From: an uncultured Actinomycetes bacterium
GTDB lineage: Bacteria; Actinomycetota; Thermoleophilia; Solirubrobacterales; Solirubrobacteraceae
DNA length: 5,135 nucleotides
NCBI GenBank assembly: GCA_937888775.1
Contig: CALAQT010000233.1
Span: 1 to 5,135, forward strand
Direction: 5' to 3'
The notes beneath the pieces are model-generated. The model had not been told where the DNA came from, made no database searches, and worked only from the letters and a program-made list of their open reading frames with translations. The position numbers and the translations under genes are program-made. Shown in pieces: positions 1 to 4,736 of this stretch. Position 1 is the first letter of the stretch. Every line of letters begins with the position of its first letter.

Positions 1-4
1 ACCC

Positions 5-30
5 GAATCCCGCGCCACCACGCGGGATTC
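5..30. repeat. Perfect 10-bp hairpin near the left edge
   Basis: GAATCCCGCG and CGCGGGATTC are exact reverse complements separated by the 6-nt loop ccacca. No T-run follows on either strand, so it is not a clear intrinsic terminator. It lies just upstream of the point where sigma-factor similarity begins, so it may belong to whatever sequence replaced the 5' part of that gene. Confidence 0.6.
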
Positions 31-56
31 AACCTTTCAAATGCGAAAACTTCCGC

Positions 57-452
57 CTAAGGCGCAGCCAGCCGGGCCCGTACCAGATCCAGGCCGCGAT
101 CAACGCCGTCCACAGCGACGCCGCAACCGCGGAGGCCACCGACTGGGGGCAGATCTTGCAGTTGTACGACCAGCTCTGCGCGGTCACCCCGGGACCGGTC
201 GTGTCGCTGCACCGTGCGGTCGCCGTGGCCGAGGTGCACGGCCCCGCCGCGGCACTCGCGCTCGTCGAGGACGTGGGGCTCGATCGCTACCACCTGTTTC
301 ATGCGATCCGCGCGGACCTGCTACGCCGCCTCGGCCGCGACGCCGAGGCGGCGACGGCATACCAAGCAGCAATCGCGCGCACCGACAACTCGGCCGAGCG
401 CCGGTTCCTGCAGGGCCGGCTCGAGGCAGTGCGCCGACGGCATGGATGCTGA
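57..452 (+). pseudogene. 3' remnant of an ECF42-type sigma factor (SigJ/DUF6596-like C-terminal domain)
   Basis: The frame is open from the window edge to a TGA at 450-452. From about position 57 it reads like the C-terminal helical (TPR-like) extension of ECF42 RNA polymerase sigma factors: QPGPYQIQAAINAVHSD, then TDWGQILQLYDQL, then VSLHRAVAVAEVHGPAAALAL, then DRYHLFHAIRADLLRRLGR. These are conserved family stretches as I remember them. Family members are around 400 residues, but only about 130 are present here. The sigma2 and sigma4 regions that bind core polymerase and promoter DNA are absent. Residues encoded before position 57 (ending KCENF) do not resemble the expected preceding region, although the frame stays open, so the break is a fusion or deletion junction rather than the window edge. 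A start at TTG 156 would be even shorter. It is probably non-functional. Similarity is confident; the exact breakpoint is not. Confidence 0.7.
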
Positions 453-1090
453 CGCCCCTGTGCGGCGAGCACCGTCCCAGCCCCTGCCATCCCTCCCCGC
501 GTGCTGGCTGGTCGGCGCACACCGAAGCGCGCGCCGCAGCGCCACCGTGCGATCCGGGCGCGACGTTGTTCCCACCGTCCAGCGGTCTCCCGCCCCTCCC
601 GTCCCGGAGCACCACCAGCGGCTTCGTCACCGGACACTGCGATACCGCTGGTTCCGAGACGAGCGCAAGTGCTGGCGTCTGCTCGCTCCGGCTGACACCA
701 GCAGCCGCGCGGGCGCCAATCGTCTCTTGTGGTTTGGAACGGACGCGGCACTGACGGGACCTACGCGGTGCCTGGGCGGCGCATAGGAACGAAGCTTCGG
801 CCCGTGGCGGCGAGGGCGCGGGACGGTCGCTACTCCTTTAGGCGTCAAGCAGCAGTCGGCGCCGCGCAGCATGCAGCCGCGCAGAAGCCGGCAAGCCGTA
901 GCCTCGGCAGCCCACAGCTGCCTATGCAGATCGGCCATTGCGCTCGCCGCTGAGAGCGCCCTGCTTCCGGCGACCAGGAGGGCTGGGCTTCGTGAGGCGT
1001 GGAGTAGCAGCGCCCGCCCGGCCGTCGCTACGACCTTTGCTCCGGCGCCGGCAGTCTCGGTATGCGCGCGGGAAGGGCGACTGCCTGCCA
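453..1090. other. Stretch without a recognisable gene
   Basis: Frames on both strands are open for long distances, as expected in GC-rich DNA. The translations are Arg/Ala/Pro/Ser-rich, overlap each other and match no family I recognise. It contains an 8-bp inverted repeat (ACCAGCGG at 614-621, CCGCTGGT at 645-652) and a 10-bp palindrome CCGGCGCCGG at 1042-1051. Either could be chance or a transcript end, but neither is followed by a T-run. It separates the sigma remnant from the convergent end of the partition operon and may be degraded DNA. Confidence 0.5.
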
Positions 1091-1106
1091 CCGTGCCATG
1101 TGGCAC
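1091..1106. promoter_or_regulatory. Candidate parS site, copy 1 (downstream of parB)
   Basis: CCGTGCCATGTGGCAC contains the palindrome GTGCCA-TG-TGGCAC at 1093-1106, 4 bp beyond the parB stop codon. The same 16 bases recur at 1924-1939. Known chromosomal parS sites are also short palindromes of about 16 bp (core TTTCACGTGAAA) located near parAB. The sequence here differs from that consensus, as expected for a plasmid-type ParB. Its role as centromere is inferred from position, symmetry and duplication. Confidence 0.5.
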
Positions 1107-1110
1107 ACCC

Positions 1111-1995
1111 TCAGCTCTCGTCTGCGGCGGGAAGGAGCATTCTTGTGAGCCAGTCAATGGCGCCCTGGTCGAGGATGAGCTGATAGCCGAGGCGATGTGG
1201 CCGGGCCTCAATCTCGCATCCGGTAGCGCGAGCGAAGAGGTCGTGGACCCGGGCCGCGGCCGCCACTTGATCGGGATGTGGCTCCGCGGGTCGCGCACAC
1301 GGGCGCGCTCGTCGGGCGATCTCGGCTTCGAGTGCGCGGACCGACCAGCCGCCCGCAGCTGCGCGCCTGGCGAGCTCGCGGCGGCGGGACTGGTCGGCCT
1401 CGGTAAGCAGGACCTTTCCGTGGCCCTTGGAGAGCGTGCCGTCGTCGATCAGCTCAATCGCATCATCGGGGAGGTCGAGCAGACGGACGGTGTGCGCGAG
1501 GTCGCTCCGGCTGCGGCCGAGCCGGCGTGCGAGGCTCGTCGCGGTGACGTCCAGTTCGTTGAGCAGCGTGGCGATCGTGCGGGCCTCCTCGATCACGCCG
1601 AGATCCTCGCGAGCGACGTTCTCGATCAGTGCTAGCTCGATCGACTGCGCCCCGTCAACGGGTTGCGCCACAAGCGCCGGGATCGTCGGCCTTCCAGCGA
1701 CCTGGGAGGCGCGCCAGCGCCTCTCGCCCGCGATCAGCTCGTACCCACCGGCCGATCTGGGCTGGACGATGATCGGCTGCAACACGCCGCGTTCCCGGAT
1801 CGAGTCGGCAAGGGCAACGAGCGACTCGCCGTCGAAGTGCTTGCGCGGCTGAGCCGGGTTCGGGTGGATGGCCTGCAGCGCGACGTCGCGCAGGCGACCA
1901 CTCGCGGTCTCAGGCAAGCCCGCCCGTGCCATGTGGCACGCATCGCCCGCGACCGGGTCGTCGATCCGCAGCGTTCGTCTGGCCTGTGAGCTCAT
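1111..1995 (-). CDS. parB: ParB family partition protein (centromere-binding CTPase)
   Basis: This 294-residue protein would bind parS DNA, load as a CTP-dependent clamp and stimulate ParA to segregate the replicon. The ParB N-terminal nuclease-like/CTPase fold spans about residues 34-135: HPNPAQPRKHF at 44-54, the GERRWRA motif at 90-96 and ENVAREDL at 125-132. A helix-turn-helix follows at about 150-172 (TSLARRLGRSRSDLAHTVRLL). The C-terminal part (about 235-294) is a short, probably dimerising region. The start at MSSQ is preferred because its ATG overlaps the parA TGA as ATGA and because a GGTGAG-like Shine-Dalgarno sequence precedes it. The longer open frame upstream to 2154 lies inside parA and reads as its shadow. 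Residues 1-33 are unlike other ParBs and the DNA encoding them contains the second copy of the putative parS. It is the last gene of the operon. Family assignment is secure. Confidence 0.95.
   Translation of the reverse strand: MSSQARRTLRIDDPVAGDACHMARAGLPETASGRLRDVALQAIHPNPAQPRKHFDGESLVALADSIRERGVLQPIIVQPRSAGGYELIAGERRWRASQVAGRPTIPALVAQPVDGAQSIELALIENVAREDLGVIEEARTIATLLNELDVTATSLARRLGRSRSDLAHTVRLLDLPDDAIELIDDGTLSKGHGKVLLTEADQSRRRELARRAAAGGWSVRALEAEIARRARPCARPAEPHPDQVAAAARVHDLFARATGCEIEARPHRLGYQLILDQGAIDWLTRMLLPAADES
1924..1939. promoter_or_regulatory. Candidate parS site, copy 2 (inside the parB 5' end)
   Basis: These are the same 16 bases as at 1091-1106, with symmetry extending one more pair (CGTGCCA-TG-TGGCACG). 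On the coding strand it encodes part of residues A19-C20-H21-M22-A23-R24 of ParB, a segment not conserved in the family, so protein constraint does not explain the identity. The two copies lie 833 bp apart and bracket nearly all of parB. Binding here could also autoregulate the operon. Confidence 0.5.
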
Positions 1996-2750
1996 CGTGC
2001 ACTCACCGCCGTCAGCTGCTTGACCAGCTGGTGGTAGGCGATCGCCGGTGAGCTGTCGGGATCGCTGACGGCGAGCGGTACGCGGTCGGCGGCCGCGCGA
2101 GCGAACAGCGCCGAGCGCGCCGGGATCCTGATCCCCGGGGCCAGGCCTTCGCACACGAGCACGTGCTCGATCGTGCGGCTGCTGATCCGATGCGGCGCCC
2201 AGCGCGTCAGGATCGCGACGATCTCGGGCGTCGGCCGGTCGAGCCGCTGCGCCAGCCGACCGACGGTCCGCTGCAGCTCGCGGATACCGTGCAGCGATTC
2301 CTCGTCCTCGGCGCTGACCGGCGCGATCACTCGCTCGGCGAGCACGAGCGCGTTGACGGTCAGGAGCCCGAGGTTCGGTGGCGTGTCGATAAGCAGATCG
2401 TCGTAGTGGCCAACTGCCGGTTCGAGCGCGTCGCGGAGGAACCGCTCGCGGCCGAGCTCGCTCACGAGGCTCAGCTCGATCCCCGCCAGATCCCGCCAGC
2501 TGGCGATCACGTCGACGCCGTGCACGTCGCCCACGATTGCGTCTTCGGCGCCGGCCCGGCCGGCGAGCACGTCGACCAGGTTCACGTCAAGCGAGCTCTC
2601 CTCGATCCCGAGCTGGCGGGTGAGCGCGAACTGCGGGTCGGCGTCCACCAGCAGCACGCGCCGGCCGTCGCGGGCGAGTAGCACCCCGAGGTTGGCGGTC
2701 GTGGTGGTCTTGCCCACGCCGCCCTTCTGGTTCGTGATCGCGATGATCAT
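1992..2750 (-). CDS. parA: ParA family partition ATPase
   Basis: This 252-residue, soluble, Soj/ParA-type P-loop ATPase would form the nucleoid-bound gradient that moves ParB-parS complexes. The deviant Walker A is KGGVGKT at residues 9-15, with the signature lysine at K9. Walker A' is DADPQ at 36-40 and Walker B is LLIDTPP at 119-125. There is no N-terminal HTH extension, so this is the short (type Ib/chromosomal Soj-like) architecture. It is therefore unlikely to act as its own site-specific repressor, as P1 ParA does. The ATG start at 2750 is chosen because a strong AGGAGGT sits 6 nt upstream, MIIAITNQKGG is the usual family beginning, and the ATG overlaps the upstream stop as ATGA. Its own TGA overlaps the parB ATG the same way. 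The longer open frame upstream to 2894 lies within the neighbouring gene and is rejected. Confidence 0.96.
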   Translation of the reverse strand: MIIAITNQKGGVGKTTTTANLGVLLARDGRRVLLVDADPQFALTRQLGIEESSLDVNLVDVLAGRAGAEDAIVGDVHGVDVIASWRDLAGIELSLVSELGRERFLRDALEPAVGHYDDLLIDTPPNLGLLTVNALVLAERVIAPVSAEDEESLHGIRELQRTVGRLAQRLDRPTPEIVAILTRWAPHRISSRTIEHVLVCEGLAPGIRIPARSALFARAAADRVPLAVSDPDSSPAIAYHQLVKQLTAVSAR

Positions 2751-3148
2751 CCTGCCACCTCCTGTCTGGGTTGTTGAACTCGACGCTCGGCGCCGCCGAG
2801 CGCATGGACCTCCGGCTCTGAGGCGAAGCGCAGATCTCGCCCGACTCGTTCGGCGCACCTGGTCAGCAGCCGGCCAAACCGCTCGCGCGTCCACGAAGCC
2901 GTCGCCGCCGGCACGGCAATGACGAGCCGGCGCTCGTGATCGACGGCGATCAGTTCGGCCGGCTCGAGCCAGATCGCGAACGTGCTCTCGCCGACCGTCG
3001 CCTCCAGCAGCTCGCGGATCTGCTGCCAGTCGCCGCGATCGGCGGTGCTCGGCATGCCAAGGCGGCGACGGATCTCGTCGAGGTCGATGCGAACCTGGCG
3101 TCGGCGGCGACGACCGCGCTCAGTGGTGTAGACCTGCTCGACGATCAT
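2747..3148 (-). CDS. Small protein with a stand-alone DnaA N-terminal (domain I)-like fold
   Basis: This 133-residue protein has an Arg-rich N-terminus (residues 11-30) and then a segment, about 41-108, that tracks DnaA domain I. W41QQ, F57, W60 and P63 align with E. coli DnaA W6QQ, F22, W25 and P28 at identical spacing. RLVIAVP (74-80) followed by W86 matches the TLALYAPN...W strand-helix segment. No AAA+ ATPase or DnaA-box-binding domain follows: the protein ends at residue 133 with a short polar tail. In E. coli, domain I self-associates and contacts DnaB helicase and DiaA. The DnaB-contact residues E21 and F46 are not conserved in place here (T56 at the first), so helicase loading is inference only. 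It is translationally coupled (ATGA) to the genes on both sides. It may be an adaptor linking the upstream DNA-binding protein to host DnaA or helicase, or a competitor of DnaA. Confidence 0.72.
   Translation of the reverse strand: MIVEQVYTTERGRRRRRQVRIDLDEIRRRLGMPSTADRGDWQQIRELLEATVGESTFAIWLEPAELIAVDHERRLVIAVPAATASWTRERFGRLLTRCAERVGRDLRFASEPEVHALGGAERRVQQPRQEVAG
2757..2763 (-). promoter_or_regulatory. Strong Shine-Dalgarno of parA
   Basis: On the coding strand AGGAGGT lies 6 nt before the parA ATG. It fixes the start at 2750 and is the best ribosome-binding site in the operon, suggesting ParA is translated more efficiently than its neighbours. Confidence 0.8.
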
Positions 3149-4131
3149 CGAGTCAGGGCTGCACCCCCCTCGGGGGGGCTGGGGGGGTCCTCTTGGATTC
3201 CGGGGTTAACGGCGTTCGTACACGCGCGCGCGGGTAGAAGCTCGGTTTTGACCACCCTTTCGGGCACCCTTTCGGCCGGGCTTTCCGCCGGGCTTTCCGC
3301 CGGGCTTTCCGCCGGGCTTTCCGCCCGCGGCGGGTCGAAAAGCGTCTGATCCTGACCACCCTTTGTGGCCGAAACGCCGGTCAATGTCAGACGGTTTCCC
3401 CCCACAACCGTCTGGGGCTGACCACCCTTTGCGCGGTCCGCCGCGCTGCCCGCGTCACCGCCGACGGATGCGGCCGGCGCACCCGCGACACCCACCAGAG
3501 GCCGCGCGCCGGCCGACGGAACGACCCTCCGCGGGGCGCGTGGGACCAGTCCGCCGGCGCGCACGCGCGGGTCCGGAACGGTCCACACGTTCATGTTGCC
3601 GCGGCCGCCGACCCCGTTCACGAGCACGAGCGCTCCGGACGCCAGCAGCTCCGTCTTCGCGCGCTGGTAGCTCTTCGCCGCGATGCCGGCCGCCGCGCAG
3701 ATCTGCTCGGTCGTGAAGTCCCGGACAGCACCGTCCTCGTCGGCGAGCACCGCCATCGCCGCCAGCAGCAGCCGAGCGACACCCGTCGCCGCGCTGTAGC
3801 CGAGCACCGCCTCGAACAAATCGACGTTGATCTCGCCCTCCCACCACGGACCGGCCTGAGCAAACGCCATCAAGAGCGTGCTCGACCGGCCCCGCCCAGA
3901 CGCCTCGGTCTCCACGAGCACCAGGCCACGGCGCACGAGCCGGTCGCGCGCCTGCAGGTAGCGGCTGCGACTCAACCCCGCCCGCTGTGCCGCCGCGGCC
4001 GCGCCGGGCCACGCCCGGTGCTCCCGACCAGCGAAGCTCGCGAGCGAGAACGCCGCGAGCCGGTCACCGCACGCGAGATCGTCGCGCGCGAGCACCGCAG
4101 CGATCGCGTCGCGGCTCACCGCGCGGCTCAC
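3145..4131 (-). CDS. Winged-HTH replication-initiator-type DNA-binding protein
   Basis: This 328-residue protein starts the operon and is the best candidate for the replication initiator or origin-binding protein. Two winged-helix units are visible: about residues 22-90 (WPGAAAAAQRAGLSRSRYLQ, then a basic wing GRGRSS) and about 103-185 (FTTEQICAAAGIAAKSYQRA, then wing GGRGNMNVWTV). Residues about 190-328 are low complexity, with KGGQPQT and KGGQDQT repeats, four consecutive ESPA units at 271-286 and a DPPSPPEGG tail. The DNA encoding this tail is packed with direct and inverted repeats. The GTG at 4131 is used as start. A second GTG 12 bp downstream (MSRAV/SRDAI) is an equally plausible start, and neither has a convincing Shine-Dalgarno. 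Its stop overlaps the next gene as ATGA. Alternatively it could be only a repressor of the partition operon. The DNA-binding assignment is good; the initiator role is inferred from tandem wHTH architecture, parAB linkage and embedded repeats. Confidence 0.6.
   Translation of the reverse strand: MSRAVSRDAIAAVLARDDLACGDRLAAFSLASFAGREHRAWPGAAAAAQRAGLSRSRYLQARDRLVRRGLVLVETEASGRGRSSTLLMAFAQAGPWWEGEINVDLFEAVLGYSAATGVARLLLAAMAVLADEDGAVRDFTTEQICAAAGIAAKSYQRAKTELLASGALVLVNGVGGRGNMNVWTVPDPRVRAGGLVPRAPRRVVPSAGARPLVGVAGAPAASVGGDAGSAADRAKGGQPQTVVGGNRLTLTGVSATKGGQDQTLFDPPRAESPAESPAESPAESPAERVPERVVKTELLPARACTNAVNPGIQEDPPSPPEGGAALTR
3164..3187. repeat. C6/G7/G7 homopolymer hairpin at the end of the replication-type gene
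   Basis: The + strand reads six C, TC, seven G, CT, seven G. The six C can pair with either G-run, and the two G-runs could also join a quadruplex. In the mRNA the runs encode DPPSPPEGG and sit 16-39 nt before the ATG of the DnaA-domain-I gene. The structure could therefore affect coupled translation, and it is also a likely spot for polymerase slippage or sequencing error. Confidence 0.5.
3277..3324. repeat. Four perfect 12-bp tandem repeats
   Basis: CGGGCTTTCCGC is repeated four times without a mismatch and encodes the SPAE repeats of the upstream protein's tail. The unit is a multiple of three, so copy number can change without breaking the frame. Perfect identity at third codon positions indicates recent expansion or selection on the DNA. 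Confidence 0.9.
3388..3414. repeat. Perfect 9-9-9 inverted repeat within the replication-type gene
   Basis: CAGACGGTT (3388-3396) and AACCGTCTG (3406-3414) are exact reverse complements around a 9-nt pyrimidine-rich spacer. The right arm overlaps the start of the third direct repeat, and half of it (CGTCTG) also begins the second. It is a likely binding site for a dimeric protein, possibly the encoded wHTH protein. Confidence 0.6.
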
Positions 4132-4235
4132 CGCCGGGCGCGGGCAGAAGCGATCGCGGCCCTATCTGGATCCGTCCGCGGCCGCGCTAATCTTTGCCCA
4201 AGTCCCGACCAGGACCATGAGCTTCGGTTTTTGCC

Positions 4236-4277
4236 TCGATCCCCCTCAGCTGTTGTCGCAGCTGGCCAGGGGGTCGA
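4236..4277. repeat. Long imperfect hairpin in the operon leader
   Basis: Outer stem TCGA (4236-4239/4274-4277), middle stem CCCCCT/AGGGGG (4241-4246/4268-4273) and inner stem CAGCTG/CAGCTG (4247-4252/4259-4264) give 16 pairs around the 6-nt loop ttgtcg. There is one single-nt and one 3-nt bulge. No T-run follows on the operon strand, so a simple terminator is unlikely. It lies 105 bp upstream of the first start codon and could be an attenuator, a structured leader or an origin hairpin. Confidence 0.6.
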
Positions 4278-4422
4278 AGCCGTTAAGGGGCATCTACCCG
4301 GACACGGCGGCTGCCCGCGCGCCCGAGCCCCCGGCTGTCGATCTCTCAAACCCTCCCGGTCACCCCCTCAGAGCCATCAGGCCCCGAGGGGAGCAGCGCG
4401 CCGATCCTGGGCACGTAGCCGC

Positions 4423-4449
4423 TGGTCCACAAATCAATTCTGTGGACCA
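4423..4449. promoter_or_regulatory. Perfect 9-9-9 inverted repeat resembling two opposed DnaA boxes
   Basis: TGGTCCACA (4423-4431) and TGTGGACCA (4441-4449) are exact reverse complements around the A/T-rich spacer aatcaattc. Each arm differs at one position from TTGTCCACA, the DnaA box of high-GC actinobacteria. The site could bind host DnaA, which would fit a replicon encoding a DnaA-domain-I protein. It could equally be an operator for the wHTH protein or an accessory recombination site. Confidence 0.5.
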
Positions 4450-4541
4450 AGACCGCGATAAACCCCAGCAAACCGCGTGCATAAACGCGCACGCAGAGCA
4501 TGGGGCCGATCACCAAACTCCCTGCAGATCGCCGCCTTTTT

Positions 4542-4601
4542 GATTCAGAGGGCAGTCGCTTCACACGCGAGAGGTCGCTGGTTCGAGCCCAGCCGTGCCC
4601 A
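4542..4601 (+). other. tRNA-Val(CAC)-like 3' fragment; candidate attachment site
   Basis: From 4560 the sequence folds as the 3' part of a tRNA. The anticodon loop is TTCACAC with anticodon CAC (4562-4564), flanked by TCGC/GCGA stem strands. A short variable loop follows, then a perfect T-arm (GCTGG 4577-4581, loop TTCGAGC, CCAGC 4589-4593), acceptor strand CGTGCCC and discriminator A4601. CCA is not encoded (the next bases are TCC). TTCAGAGGG at 4544-4552 recalls a D-loop, but spacing to the anticodon stem is several bases short. No acceptor 5' strand lies where it should, so this is not a functional tRNA. A 3' tRNA segment next to an integrase gene is the classic signature of an att site. 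Since the tRNA 5' half is missing and the integrase lies on the far side, attP or a tandem-element junction fits better than attL. Confidence 0.65.
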
Positions 4602-4608
4602 TCCTCAG

Positions 4609-4634
4609 AAGCCTGGCTTTTGCGGGGCTTTTGT
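4609..4634 (+). terminator. Weak possible terminator after the tRNA-like fragment
   Basis: AAGCC (4609-4613) can pair with GGCTT (4626-4630) around a 12-nt loop, followed by TTGT. The stem is short and the T-run poor. It could be the original tRNA terminator carried along with the att segment. Confidence 0.3.
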
Positions 4635-4680
4635 ATTGGCGCGACCGTCGGCTGAGGCGTGCCTGTGGGCCGCAGTGGGC

Positions 4681-4704
4681 AGCGTGGCCCAGAGCGTGGC
4701 CCAG
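4681..4704. repeat. Two perfect 12-bp tandem repeats between the att candidate and the integrase
   Basis: AGCGTGGCCCAG occurs twice back to back, 80 bp from the tRNA-like fragment and 33 bp from the integrase stop. Short direct repeats flanking an attP core often serve as integrase arm-binding sites. That role is inferred from position only. Confidence 0.5.
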
Positions 4705-4736
4705 CGACGCCGTTTGAGCGTCCGGCGCGGGTGGAC

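Larger units (their letters stand above)
3249..3431. repeat. Iteron-like direct repeats inside the replication-type gene
   Basis: TGACCACCCTTT occurs three times in the same orientation, at 3249-3260, 3353-3364 and 3419-3430. The last two share a longer unit, CGTCTG then 3 nt then CTGACCACCCTTTG, at 3343-3365 and 3409-3431, exactly 66 bp apart. A shortened form (ACCCTTTCGG) recurs at 3266-3275. At protein level they give the KGGQxQT repeats, so duplication at the protein level is an alternative explanation. Spaced direct repeats inside an initiator gene's linker resemble the origin in phage lambda O or in staphylococcal rep genes. Confidence 0.5.
4132..4540. other. Operon leader / candidate origin and control region
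   Basis: About 400 bp lie upstream of the operon with no gene I can support. One 72-codon frame on the - strand (4346-4564) has no recognisable similarity and crosses the tRNA-like sequence. The region holds a long hairpin (4236-4277), a DnaA-box-like inverted repeat (4423-4449) and a smaller inverted repeat, GCGTGC at 4475-4480 with GCACGC at 4489-4494. It is locally richer in A/T around 4431-4490 than the rest of the window. The operon promoter must lie here, but I cannot identify convincing -35/-10 boxes. Confidence 0.5.

Noticed and set aside
41..754. 237-codon + frame
   Set aside because: It overlaps the sigma-factor remnant in another frame and is Arg/Pro/Ala-rich with no family resemblance: a GC-rich shadow.
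627..1298. 223-codon - frame and the 254-codon + frame at 871-1635
   Set aside because: Both run into the parB region out of frame and their translations have no recognisable domain.
2163..2681. 172-codon + frame antisense to parA
   Set aside because: It is an antisense shadow of the ParA codons.
3277..3324. Possible CRISPR array
   Set aside because: The repeats are contiguous 12-mers without spacers and lie in a coding frame.
3579..3587. CGGTCCACA as a further DnaA box
   Set aside because: It is two mismatches from TTGTCCACA and isolated within coding sequence; expected by chance at this GC content.
3363..3716. + strand frames antisense to the replication-type gene
   Set aside because: Arg/Pro-rich translations mirroring the GC-rich coding strand, with no family signal.
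4346..4564. 72-codon - frame in the leader (possible excisionase or small regulator)
   Set aside because: It starts inside the tRNA-like sequence, spans both inverted repeats, lacks an HTH and has no recognisable similarity.
4542..4601. Functional tRNA gene
   Set aside because: The acceptor 5' strand is missing at the right distance, the D-arm/anticodon spacing is too short and the fifth anticodon-stem pair is G-G.
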